From Atopobium sp. UBA1382 (GTDB taxonomy: Bacteria; Actinomycetota; Coriobacteriia; Coriobacteriales; Atopobiaceae): a stretch of DNA of 64,000 bases. The stretch spans positions 506-64,505 of the forward strand of contig DBQY01000016.1 in the NCBI GenBank assembly GCA_002305805.1. Direction: 5' to 3'. The position numbers and the translations under genes were made by a program. Below are positions 42,883 through 55,844 of this stretch, piece by piece; position 1 is the stretch's first letter, and every line of letters begins with the position of its first letter. The notes beneath the pieces were generated by a model. The model worked only from the letters and a program-made list of their open reading frames with translations. It made no database searches and was not told the origin of the DNA.

Positions 42883-43200
42883 ATGGCCCAGGCAATCACC
42901 GTGGCGGAGTTCGACTCCGTCATCGCCGGCTCCGACAAGCCCGTCCTCGTGGACTTCTGGGCTTCGTGGTGCGGACCGTGCCGCGCGCTCGGCCCGGTGG
43001 TCGACCAGGTCTCCCAGGAGATGGCCGACCGTCTTGTGGTCTACAAGTGCAACGTCGACGAGGAGGAGGCGCTCGCCACGCGCTTCCGCATCGTCTCCAT
43101 CCCCACGCTGATCCTGTTCAAGGGCGGCCAGCCCGTGCACACCATGGTCGGCAACATGCCCAAGGCGTCGCTCGTCTCCGAGCTTGAGGCCAACCTCTAG
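42883..43200 (+). CDS. trxA: Thioredoxin
   Basis: 105 residues with the active site FWASWCGPCRALGPVV (Cys30 and Cys33), the cis-proline motif VSIPTLILFKGGQ, and the closing MVGNMPKASL. It is a general disulfide reductant. AAGGAGG precedes the ATG at 42883. The shared upstream region has ACTGT-ACGGA-ACAGT, a 5-5-5 inverted repeat at about 42819-42833 that could be an operator. The PAP2 phosphatase gene begins two bases after the stop. Confidence 0.96.
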   Translation: MAQAITVAEFDSVIAGSDKPVLVDFWASWCGPCRALGPVVDQVSQEMADRLVVYKCNVDEEEALATRFRIVSIPTLILFKGGQPVHTMVGNMPKASLVSELEANL

Positions 43201-43202
43201 GC

Positions 43203-43904
43203 ATGTCACGCAGGCAGGAACTGGCCCAGGGAGCCCGCGACGTTGCCCGCGGCTCTCTGGGTCTTTTAAGGCAGAACCCGCGCGTGGCGGTTCTTCTTGT
43301 GGCGTCGCTCGTCTTTGTGTGGCTGCTCGGCGAGGTTGCCAGCGGGGAGATCATTCGTCTCGATACCATGGCCTACCAGCTCTTTGTTGAACGGCTGCGC
43401 TCCGACGCGCTCACGCCGGTCATGGAGGCGTTCACGTCGCTGGCCTCCGTCGTGGTGCTCGCCGTCGTTGCCGCCGTGATTGCCGCACTCGCTCCGGGCA
43501 AGGCACCGGGTTGGTGCGTGGCCGTGAACCTGGTGTGCGTGGTCGTGCTCAACACCGTGCTCAAGTACCTCGTGCAGCGACCGCGGCCCGACGGGTTCCG
43601 TCTCATCTCCGAGAGCGGCTACAGCTTCCCGTCCGGGCACTCGATGGTGGCGATGGCGTTCTTTGGCCTGCTCATCTGGATGGTCTGGCGCTATCACCGC
43701 CGCGACGTCATGCGTGTGGTGTGGTGCGTCTGTTTTGGCCTCGTGATCGTTATGGTGGGCATCAGCCGCATCTACCTGGGCGTCCACTATGCCTCGGACG
43801 TACTCGCAGGGTTCTGCGTCTCGCTCGTATGGCTGATCTTCTACACGCGCGTGGTGGCGCCTACGTTCGTGGCGATCGACGAGCCACGACAGATCGACGC
43901 CTAG
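43203..43904 (+). CDS. PAP2-family membrane phosphatase
   Basis: 233 residues, about six transmembrane helices. The three phosphatase signatures are KYLVQRPRPDG, SFPSGHSM and SRIYLGVHYASDV, with the catalytic histidines in the second and third. Members dephosphorylate undecaprenyl pyrophosphate, phosphatidylglycerol phosphate or other lipid phosphates; which one is not determined. It is transcribed with trxA (two-base gap) and ends in a convergent region filled by repeat copy B. Confidence 0.88.
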   Translation: MSRRQELAQGARDVARGSLGLLRQNPRVAVLLVASLVFVWLLGEVASGEIIRLDTMAYQLFVERLRSDALTPVMEAFTSLASVVVLAVVAAVIAALAPGKAPGWCVAVNLVCVVVLNTVLKYLVQRPRPDGFRLISESGYSFPSGHSMVAMAFFGLLIWMVWRYHRRDVMRVVWCVCFGLVIVMVGISRIYLGVHYASDVLAGFCVSLVWLIFYTRVVAPTFVAIDEPRQIDA

Positions 43905-43929
43905 GATCCGCCGCCCTTGTCCGGCAGTC

Positions 43930-44121
43930 GTCTAGAAACTCGCGGGATTGTCACAGGGGTTTCTAAGAGTTTGCGTCCTTGTCCGCACGCGATCCAGGAA
44001 CTCGAGGGGTTGTCCAGCCGCACCGGGTTTCTCGCCCGCAAAACCATGCTTTTGCGGACATCCCCGGGACAAGGGCGACGATTCATAGAAGGTCCCGGGA
44101 CAAGGGCGACGATTCCCGGAA
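43930..44121. repeat. Composite 31-bp-period inverted element, copy B (three direct + two inverted units)
   Basis: Forward units start at 43930, 43961 and 43992, exactly 31 bp apart: TCTAGAAAC, TTCTAAGAGTTTGCG then TCCTTGTCC, and TCCAGGAAC. Reverse units start at 44068 and 44099, again 31 bp apart, and both read GACAAGGGCGACGATTC. The core holds AAAACCATGCTTTTGC. It lies between two convergent genes. The first-forward to last-reverse offset is 167 bp. A GAGAAGAACG word follows at about 44138. Confidence 0.88.
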
Positions 44122-44159
44122 GGCCGGGGCGGCCAGCCGAGAAGAACGTGCGGTCGCAT

Positions 44160-44621
44160 CTATCCCAGCTTGATGAGCTGGGCGTCCACCACCTTGCCGT
44201 CCTCCACCCAGATTCGTCCCATGGACGGGCGCGAACGGCGCGGGTAGGTGGGGCTGCCGGGGTTCATGACCAGCACGCCAGTCCACTCGTCCCGCTCGAG
44301 GACGGGCGTGTGGGTGTGCCCGAAGATCGCGATGTCGCACATCTGCAGGTTGAGACGCCGACGATAGTGCGTCACCTGCCAGCGGAGACCACCGCCGAGA
44401 AACACGGTGCGGTCCTTCACCATGGGGCCGTAGTCGTAGGCCCAGTCATTGTTGCCGAGCGCCATCTTGAGCGGGGCGATGTCGCTGAGTGTGCGGTAGT
44501 CGGACGCGGAGCACATGTCTCCGGCATGGACGATCACGTCGGCGCCGGCAAGCTCCGAGAGGAGCTCGGGCGAGAGGAACCCGTGCGTATCCGAGATGAT
44601 GTCGAAGCGCCTTGCGGTCAA
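44160..44621 (-). CDS. YfcE/MJ0936-type metallophosphoesterase
   Basis: About 153 residues with the full calcineurin-like metal-binding set: DIISDTHGF, VIVHAGDM, ALGNNDW, and IAIFGHTHTP. Enzymes of this group are Mn-dependent phosphodiesterases with unclear natural substrates. The start is a TTG at 44621, supported by GGGAGG at short spacing just after the stop of the response-regulator gene. A longer in-frame reading would overlap that gene by 80 bases and is rejected. It is the last gene of a four-gene operon. Confidence 0.85.
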   Translation of the reverse strand: MTARRFDIISDTHGFLSPELLSELAGADVIVHAGDMCSASDYRTLSDIAPLKMALGNNDWAYDYGPMVKDRTVFLGGGLRWQVTHYRRRLNLQMCDIAIFGHTHTPVLERDEWTGVLVMNPGSPTYPRRSRPSMGRIWVEDGKVVDAQLIKLG

Positions 44622-44634
44622 GCGACCTCCCGCC

Positions 44635-45351
44635 CTAGAGCCCGAGGGCGCGCTTGAGGGCGACGACTCGCCGACGCGAGACGGAGATCTTCTTGCCTTC
44701 GATGCCGTTGACACCGAGCTGGAGGATGCCCGAGGAGATGACCTCGACGTCCTCGACGTACTCCAGGTTCACGATGTAGCCGCGGTGGACGCGGAAGAAG
44801 CCGTGCGGAGCGAGCTTCTGCTCGAGCTTGGCGAGCGAGATCGTGGAGAGGAAGCGGTCGGTGTCGGTGTAGATGCAGGAGTAGTCGTCCTTGGCCTCGA
44901 TGTAGCGAATCTGGTCGATGGGCACGAGCACCTTGCGACCGCTCTTGACGACGGGAATGCGCTCGACGGAGGAGTGGCTCTGGGGCTGCGGCTTCACGCG
45001 CGCCTGCACCTTGTCGAGGGCCTGGCCCAGGCGCTCCGGGTCGACGGGCTTCATGAGATAGTCAATGGCGTCCACCTCGAACGCCTCGAGCGCGTACTCG
45101 CTGTAGGCGGTCACAAAGACCACGGCGGGCGGGTTCTTGAGCTTGTGAAGGGCCTCGGCGAGCTGCATGCCGGAGGTCTTGGGCATCTGGATGTCCAGGA
45201 ACATGACGTCGGCCTTTGCCTCCATCAGCTTCTCGACGGCCTCGCGGGCGCTGGATGCCTCCGTGACGGACTCGACCCTCCCCGTCTCCTCGAGCAGATA
45301 GCGCAGCTCGGAGCGAGCCGGGGCCTCGTCGTCAACAATCATCGCGCGCAT
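44635..45351 (-). CDS. LytTR-family response regulator
   Basis: 238 residues. The receiver domain starts MRAMIVDDEAPARSELRYLL, with the phospho-acceptor in MFLDIQMP (Asp53) and the switch lysine in YLMKPVD. The C-terminal LytTR DNA-binding domain reads IRYIEAKDDYSCIYT ... FFRVHRGYIVNLEYVEDV. AAGGGA precedes the ATG at 45351. It is paired with the LytS-type kinase encoded 49 bases upstream. LytTR targets cannot be named from this window. Confidence 0.92.
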   Translation of the reverse strand: MRAMIVDDEAPARSELRYLLEETGRVESVTEASSAREAVEKLMEAKADVMFLDIQMPKTSGMQLAEALHKLKNPPAVVFVTAYSEYALEAFEVDAIDYLMKPVDPERLGQALDKVQARVKPQPQSHSSVERIPVVKSGRKVLVPIDQIRYIEAKDDYSCIYTDTDRFLSTISLAKLEQKLAPHGFFRVHRGYIVNLEYVEDVEVISSGILQLGVNGIEGKKISVSRRRVVALKRALGL

Positions 45352-45400
45352 GTGTGTCCCTTCGTGTCCTTCCACCGGCCGATCGTTGGCCGGGCCCTAC

Positions 45401-46752
<1,352 letters not shown>

Positions 46753-46756
<4 letters not shown>

Positions 46757-48048
46757 CTCTCACCCCCCTGCACGGGGAAGGCCCCCGTGTCCGCAAACGG
46801 GTCGGGCTCGGACCCCGCCACAGGGGCCTCGTGCGCGACGAGGGGCGCGACCTCTCCCGTCTGCAGAATAGCGGACGCGATCACGCGGTCCTCCCAGAGG
46901 GCGGCGACGATGGTGGGCCACACCATGGCAAACGAGAGGTACCGGGAGCTGGCCGAGCGCGCGAACCTGTCGGCGTCGAAGCGCCCCCGGACGAGGATGC
47001 GAAGATAGGCGAGACGATCGGGCCCCGTGAGGAATCGGCGCAGCGCAGTACGGAACACGCGACGGCGCACCCCAGACGAGAGCCACGGGGCGGGATAGGG
47101 CATGAGCGACTCGGGCGTAATCGTGTGCAGGTCGCGACGCGCGTTCATGGCGTCCAGCTTCCGGTACTCGTAGAGCCAGCGGTGCACGTCCTGCATGAAG
47201 AGGGACGGCGCCCCCGCCATCTCCTCGGGGGGCTGGGACTGGACGCACCACTCGTTGTCGAACCAGACGTCCATGCCCATCGCCCGGACGTTGAGCACGT
47301 AGTCCAGGTCCTCGCCACGCGTGATGTAGGGGTCGAAGGGGGCCTTCGAGAAGGCCGCCGCATGCAGCGCGCAGCAGCCGCCGCACAGGTGGTTGGAGCG
47401 CGTGATCCGCGAGGCGCTCGTCTGGGCGCGCTCCATGACGCGGTTGAAGTCCGCGGCCTTTGACCAGTACTTCTCGCTCCACGCGCCCGAGGGCTCAGCG
47501 TAGGGGCTTCCCAGCTCGTCGATGAAGAAGCCGCTCTTGACCAGGACCTGCAGGTTCTGGCGGGTGAGTGAGCCGAGCCCCCACACGGCCTTGGTGAGGT
47601 AGTCCTCTCCCAGCGCCACCTCGTCATCGTCGAGAAAGACCACGACGTCGTGACCGAGGACGGCGGCGACGGCGAGCCCCATGTTGCGGATGGCACCGTA
47701 GCCGCGCAGCGAGACGGTCTCCCCCGCCACGTGATGCGCCATCCGGCTCACGGCACGCTCCACGTGCGACGCCTCCCGTGCGCCGATGACCAGCGGGTTG
47801 AGGTCGGCATGGGCGCGACAAATGCTGTTCACGCGAGCGCGGGCGGCCTCCTCGCAGTCCTGCGGGGCCACCACGAGCACGATGACTCGCAGCACGCCGC
47901 TCACGTGCTCGAGCGAGGAGAGGCAGACCTCGAGCTCGGGCAGTGGCTTGTCGATCGGCGTGGTGTAGTCGTACACACCCCGCTCGCCGAGGGGGCCGGG
48001 ACGCGCGCTGCGGTCCCAGTAGGAGGGGATGACGATGACGGGGTTCAA
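46753..48048 (-). CDS. Family-2-like glycosyltransferase
   Basis: 431 residues with a GT-A fold. The N-terminus is MNPVIVIPSYWDRSA, the nucleotide-sugar DxD motif lies in DVVVFLDDDEVALGEDYL (about 140), an acceptor region CGGCCALHAAAF follows, and there is a TRGEDLDYVLNVRAMG motif like that of GT2 enzymes. The C-terminal 100 residues are helical and possibly membrane-peripheral. The donor and acceptor are unknown. It opens the operon with the kinase and regulator, so a cell-surface glycan under LytTR control is plausible. Confidence 0.82.
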
Positions 48049-48051
48049 GCG

Positions 48052-48696
48052 CTAGCTCCTCCTTGCGGATCCGGAGGGTTCGTCGGGCGCATCCGCCCCG
48101 AGCGTGCGCGGCAGCGTGGTGCGCGAGAGGGCGCGATAGAGGGGCAGCCCCAGCGCGTACATGACCACGGCCTCGCCCGCACCGGTGGCGAGCAGGCCAA
48201 ACACGTACATGGCCGGGTAGGCCCCATCCAGGGCGATGTTGGTGAACGGGATGGTGTAGAAGCCGATGCCCTGCAGCATCAGCGGGAGGTACGCGGGGAC
48301 GATGAGGGCGTTGGCGATCACGGGGCCCATGAGGGCGAGCGCCGGGCGACGGCGGTTGCGCCACGTGAACCAGGCGCCGAGCGCGGTGGCCAGACTCCCG
48401 AAGACCACGTCGAGCATGCCCAGCATCCCGGTGCCCGAGAGCACGATGTTGGCGACGTTGGCAATAACGCAGCCGAGGGCAAGGCCGGGCACGGCATCCA
48501 CCGTCAGGAGGGCGAGTGCGCAGAGCGCCTCGGAGACGCGGAACTGCACGGGGCCCCAGGCGAGGCTTCCAAGGAAGAGCAGGGTAACGAGGGTAAGACC
48601 CGCATAGCCGGCAGCGATCACGCCGACGCGGGCGACGCGGCGGGCGTGGGCGACGGATGGGTCGACGGAATGCGTGAGGGTGGTGCGCTGCTCCAT
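48052..48696 (-). CDS. queT: QueT-family ECF transporter substrate-binding (S) component
   Basis: 214 residues, about five to six transmembrane helices: GYAGLTLVTLLFLGSLAWG, then the family-typical VQFRVSEALCALALL, VPGLALGCVIANV, and FTWRNRRRPALALMGPVIANALIVPAYLPLM. QueT captures queuosine precursors (preQ1 or preQ0) for import through a shared ECF energy module, not seen here. The ATG at 48696 follows AGAAGAGAG. The 220-bp region upstream is shared with the divergent murT-gatD gene and holds a structured leader. Confidence 0.85.
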   Translation of the reverse strand: MEQRTTLTHSVDPSVAHARRVARVGVIAAGYAGLTLVTLLFLGSLAWGPVQFRVSEALCALALLTVDAVPGLALGCVIANVANIVLSGTGMLGMLDVVFGSLATALGAWFTWRNRRRPALALMGPVIANALIVPAYLPLMLQGIGFYTIPFTNIALDGAYPAMYVFGLLATGAGEAVVMYALGLPLYRALSRTTLPRTLGADAPDEPSGSARRS

Positions 48697-48810
48697 GGTT
48701 CTCTCTTCTCTGTCGGAGGGCTTTGCTGGATGCCCGCGCGCGGGCATGACGAACCCACGACGAGCGGGATCCCGGTGGAAAGCACTCCAAAAGAAGCATC
48801 CCCGTGGGCA
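48697..48810 (-). promoter_or_regulatory. Structured 5' leader of queT (candidate cis-regulatory RNA)
   Basis: Upstream of queT the minus strand carries a perfect hairpin ATGCCCGCGCGCGGGCAT (about 48729-48746) within a possible closing stem GGATGC ... GCATCC. It does not match the preQ1-I consensus with its A-rich tail. A regulatory role is only suggested by structure and by the preQ1-controlled genes known for this family elsewhere. Confidence 0.3.
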
Positions 48811-48917
48811 CGACAGAACTGATACTAGCAGAGTTGCACCCCGGCGGTCGCAGCGTGGGACGCCGCCGCGGGGCGCTATAGTAGTGCTGCTGCCCAACGC
48901 CCTGCAGAAGGAGGCCC

Positions 48918-51068
48918 ATGAAGCTGCGCGTGACCCTCGCCCGACTCGCCGCCGACGCGGCACACTGGGGCACCACCCGGCTCCTCCATCGCGGCGGGGG
49001 CAACATTCCGGGTACCGTGGCCCTGCGCGTGGACCCCAACGTCGTCGGGGAGCTCTCTGCCGCGCTCTCCCCCAAGCTTGTGGTCACGGGCACCAACGGA
49101 AAGACGACCACCACCGGCCTTCTCGCCGACGCACTCGCCGGCGACGGACACGACGTCGTGTGCAACCGCGCCGGCAACAACATGGAGTCCGGAATCGCCG
49201 CTGCGCTGGTGCTGGCGGGCGAGAAGAATCCCGGGCGCGCGGGCTGCTTTGAGTGCGACGAGCTCTACACCGTTCGCGTGCTGCCCAAGATGAGGCCGGA
49301 CGCCCTCGTTCTGCTCAACCTGTTCCGCGACCAGCTGGACCGCTACGGGGAGATTGACCACACGCAGGACGTGATCGCCGAGGCGCTGCGCCGCTCTCCC
49401 GCGACCGCGCTCGTGTTCAACGCCGATGACCCCCTCTGCGCCGCCATCGCCGATCGCGTGGACAACATCGGGCTGCCCTTTGGCATCGACGAGCCCACGG
49501 ACCTGGAGGCAGACCGTATCTCCGACAGCCGCTTCTGTGCGCGCTGCAACGCGCCGCTGGACTACGAGTACGTACATTACGGGCAGCTGGGCGCATACCG
49601 GTGCCCCGAGTGCGGCTGGGAGCGCCCCGGGCTCGCATTTGCTGCCGTAAACGTTACGCTGACCTGCGGCGGGTTTGAGTTTGACCTTGAGGACCGGCGC
49701 AGCGCCAAGGTGGTGCGGCATCATATCCGGACGCGCTACAGCGGCCTCTACATGGTCTACAACGTGATGGCCGCGCTGGCAGGGTGCCTTGCGGCAGGCA
49801 ACGACGCAGCGCGCTTCCAGGAGGTGCTCGACGCCTACGAGCCAGCAAGCGGGCGTGGCAAGGTGTTCTCGCTCGGCGATGGGCGCGAGGTCGCGTCCAA
49901 CCTCGCAAAGAACCCCACCGGCTTCAACCGCATGATTCAACAGGTGCGCGCCGAGGACGGCCGCTACCTCGCCCTCTTCCTGAACGACAACGACGCCGAC
50001 GGCCATGACGTCTCCTGGATCTGGGACATTGACCTCGAGCGACTGCACGACCTCTCTGACCTGCGTCTCGTTTGCGTTGGTGGCACGCGGCGCGAGGATA
50101 TGGCCGTACGCGTGAAGTACGCCGAACTGGGCGCCCCGATCGTGCTCGTGGAAAGCGTCGAGGACGCGCTGCGCTTTGTGGGCGCGGGCGAGAAGCTCCA
50201 CGCGATTGCCAACTACACAGCCTTCCCGCCCGTCGTCGCCGAGCTCGAGCGTCTCTCCAAGACGGGGTCGGCTCCCGCGGCGCAGACGCCCCCCACGACC
50301 CCATCGGCCGCGGTCGTGGATGCCGCGAGCGTCGCGCTCGACCGGCCGCTGCGCATCGTCCACCTCTACCCCGACGCGCTCAACCTCTACGGGGACGGCG
50401 GCAACATCGCGTCGCTCTCCAAGCGCTGCACGTGGCGCGGCATTCCCTGCCGGGTCGACCAGGTCCTCATGGGACAGGAGCTCGACCTCTCCGACGCCGA
50501 CGTGGTGCTGCTTGGTGGCGGCGCGGACCGTGACCAGCTTGCGGTTTGTCGCGAGCTGCAGGGACAACGAGAGACGCTCGCCGCCTACGTTGCCGACGGC
50601 GGCGTTCTTCTCGCCATCTGCGGTGGCTACCAGCTGCTCGGCCACTCCTACATGATGGGGGCGGAGCAGGTCGAGGGGCTGCACATCCTGGACCTGGAGA
50701 CCGTCGCCGGCTCCACGCGGCTCATCGGGAACGTGGCGATCGAGTCGCCCGTGTGCGACGCGCCGATCGTGGGGTTTGAGAACCACGCGGGCCGCACCGT
50801 GCTGGGCGCGGGCGAGTGCCCCCTGGGTCGCGCCCTCGTCTCCGGCACCGGCAACAACGGCCAGGACGGCAACGAGGGCGTGCTGCACGACGGCGTGGTG
50901 GGCACGTACCTCCACGGGCCGCTCCTGCCCAAGAACCCCGGGGTCACCGACTGGCTGATCTCCCGAGCGCTTGCACGTCGCGGCGCCCCCGTCGAGCTCG
51001 CGCCGCTCGATGACGCGCTGGAGGCCGCGGCTCACGACGTGGCCATGCGCATCGCCACGGGTCACTAG
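48918..51068 (+). CDS. Single-chain lipid II isoglutaminyl synthase (MurT-GatD fusion)
   Basis: 716 residues. Residues 1 to about 450 are MurT, a Mur-ligase: P-loop GTNGKTTTT (58-66), NLFRDQLDRYGE, a zinc ribbon CARC (207) ... CPEC, and a C-terminal Mur domain. A Pro/Thr/Ala linker (about 452-470) leads to GatD, a glutamine amidotransferase of the CobB/CobQ type, with the nucleophile Cys568 in LAICGGYQLLG and His666 in GTYLHGPLLP. Together they amidate the D-glutamate of lipid II. In most Gram-positives these are two adjacent genes. AAGGAGG precedes the ATG; TATAGT at 48877 is a likely -10. Confidence 0.94.
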   Translation: MKLRVTLARLAADAAHWGTTRLLHRGGGNIPGTVALRVDPNVVGELSAALSPKLVVTGTNGKTTTTGLLADALAGDGHDVVCNRAGNNMESGIAAALVLAGEKNPGRAGCFECDELYTVRVLPKMRPDALVLLNLFRDQLDRYGEIDHTQDVIAEALRRSPATALVFNADDPLCAAIADRVDNIGLPFGIDEPTDLEADRISDSRFCARCNAPLDYEYVHYGQLGAYRCPECGWERPGLAFAAVNVTLTCGGFEFDLEDRRSAKVVRHHIRTRYSGLYMVYNVMAALAGCLAAGNDAARFQEVLDAYEPASGRGKVFSLGDGREVASNLAKNPTGFNRMIQQVRAEDGRYLALFLNDNDADGHDVSWIWDIDLERLHDLSDLRLVCVGGTRREDMAVRVKYAELGAPIVLVESVEDALRFVGAGEKLHAIANYTAFPPVVAELERLSKTGSAPAAQTPPTTPSAAVVDAASVALDRPLRIVHLYPDALNLYGDGGNIASLSKRCTWRGIPCRVDQVLMGQELDLSDADVVLLGGGADRDQLAVCRELQGQRETLAAYVADGGVLLAICGGYQLLGHSYMMGAEQVEGLHILDLETVAGSTRLIGNVAIESPVCDAPIVGFENHAGRTVLGAGECPLGRALVSGTGNNGQDGNEGVLHDGVVGTYLHGPLLPKNPGVTDWLISRALARRGAPVELAPLDDALEAAAHDVAMRIATGH

Positions 51069-51097
51069 CGCACGTTCTTCTCGGCCGCTGAACTCGT

Positions 51098-51289
51098 TCC
51101 TAGAATCGCCGCCCTTGTCAGCAGCGCGTCTATGAATCGCTGCCCTTGCCACAACAAACTCCAAGAATGCCGGATGTTGCTTTCACCGTGAATACAAAAG
51201 CCCTGTTTTGCCGGTGAGAATGTCGGTGAGTCCCGACAAACCTCACGTTTTCTAGAACGACCCCCTACACAGGCGACATTTCTTAGATT
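51098..51289. repeat. Composite 31-bp-period inverted element, copy C (three direct + two inverted units)
   Basis: Forward units are anchored at 51100, 51130 and 51161 (CTAGAATCGCCGCCCTTGTC, CTATGAATCGCTGCCCTTGC, CCAAGAATGCCGGATGTTGC). Reverse units start at 51235 and 51266 (GACAAACCTCACG then TTTTCTAGAA; TACACAGGCGACATTTCTTA). The core contains AAAAGCCCTGTTTTGCC. It sits between convergent murT-gatD and nifJ. First-forward to last-reverse offset is 166 bp. GAGAAGAACG-type words flank it at 51072 and 51370. No gene lies in 51069-51382. Confidence 0.88.
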
Positions 51290-51320
51290 GCCCGGCGAGA
51301 AGGTCGCGCGCCCGCAACAC

Positions 51321-51351
51321 AAAACGGCCCCCGGCGCGATGCCGGGGGCCG
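51321..51351 (-). terminator. Rho-independent terminator of nifJ
   Basis: On the minus strand CGGCCCCCGGC and GCCGGGGGCCG close a five-base loop and are followed by TTTTGTG, about 30 bases after the nifJ stop. Confidence 0.85.
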
Positions 51352-51382
51352 CAGCTTGCGCGATTAGCTCAGCGAGAAGAAC

Positions 51383-54919
<3,537 letters not shown>

Positions 54920-55111
54920 ATCCTCTCCTTCGTAGCGATTCCAACGAATCCCTCGTGGGCAGGTCCGACCCGTCACAGACGCATGACGGAAGAGGGCCGT
55001 GGCCCATTCACACTCATAGTACTACCCAAAAAGAGCCAGTCGGACGAGAAGAGCGGTGAGCGCTCGGCAAACGCACGGCGGCGGTGAGCGGCGGCGCACA
55101 GGATGGCGCCC

Positions 55112-55789
55112 CTATCCGCGCATCCCCTTGCCAAAGAGGGCCCGCTCCACATAAGGAAGGCCGTTGGCCGTGGTGTAGGGGTTATCGGGGCTCATGTAGT
55201 GGCGCATGCGCACCGAGCGCGCAAAGTACAGCGTCCAGAAGATCGTCCACATGAGGGCCAGGATCACCAGCGTCCAGTGCGAGCCCGCCTCCCATGAGTA
55301 GCCGTACGAGGGCTCGTAGCCGACCACGTCGGGGCTCGTCGAGTAATAGACGTGGACGGCCTCCATGATGAGGAACACAGCAAGGTTGCCGATGACGGCG
55401 ATGATTCCAGCGATCTGGAAGTTGCGCAGGAAGGAGGGATGGCGCTGCACGAGCTGGACCATGGCGACGATGATGACCACGGCATAGGCCACAAGCGTCG
55501 CGAGCGCAATCCACTCGGACGCGGCCTGTGCAATCCCAAAAACGCCGAGACCGCGAGCCATGACGCTCTCGAGCGCGTCCTCCAGCGCGGACGGGAAGTC
55601 CGAGAGCAGGGCAAAGGTCTGGATCGCCTGTAGGATTATGAAGGCAAGCAGGCCGCCGCCGATGCGATCCCAGCTGGACGGCTCGGGCGCGGGCTCGGGC
55701 GCGACGGGAGGAACCGGAGCTCCCGGGACGGGCGCCTGTGGCTGCCGGGGAGCTCCCTCGGGATGCGCGCCGTGGACGTCATCGCTCAT
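55112..55789 (-). CDS. DUF2569-type four-helix membrane protein
   Basis: 225 residues. A Pro/Ala-rich N-terminal segment (about 10-38) precedes four membrane helices (GLLAFIILQAIQTFALL, LATLVAYAVVIIVAMVQL, IAGIIAVIGNLAVFLIM, TLVILALMWTIFWTLYFA). It ends with SVRMRHYMSPDNPYTT. The layout resembles DUF2569 proteins, whose function is unknown. GAGGAGGGC precedes the ATG at 55789. It is convergent with nothing; nifJ lies 192 bp downstream in the same orientation. Confidence 0.7.
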   Translation of the reverse strand: MSDDVHGAHPEGAPRQPQAPVPGAPVPPVAPEPAPEPSSWDRIGGGLLAFIILQAIQTFALLSDFPSALEDALESVMARGLGVFGIAQAASEWIALATLVAYAVVIIVAMVQLVQRHPSFLRNFQIAGIIAVIGNLAVFLIMEAVHVYYSTSPDVVGYEPSYGYSWEAGSHWTLVILALMWTIFWTLYFARSVRMRHYMSPDNPYTTANGLPYVERALFGKGMRG

Positions 55790-55844
55790 GATGCCCTCCT
55801 CTGACGGACGCCAAGCGGTCCCCTCCTTATACCCGATGTCGTCC

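Noticed and set aside
43930-44121. The 31-bp-period units as a CRISPR array
   Set aside because: The conserved part is most of each unit, the variable part is only about 8 bp, the units invert around a centre, and no cas genes are near.
44622-44714. A longer phosphoesterase starting at 44714
   Set aside because: It would overlap the response-regulator 3' end by 80 bases with Ser/Arg-rich sequence; the TTG at 44621 has GGGAGG at correct spacing.
48697-48900. A standard preQ1-I or preQ1-II riboswitch before queT
   Set aside because: The A-rich tail and short consensus stem of preQ1-I and the conserved blocks of preQ1-II were not seen.
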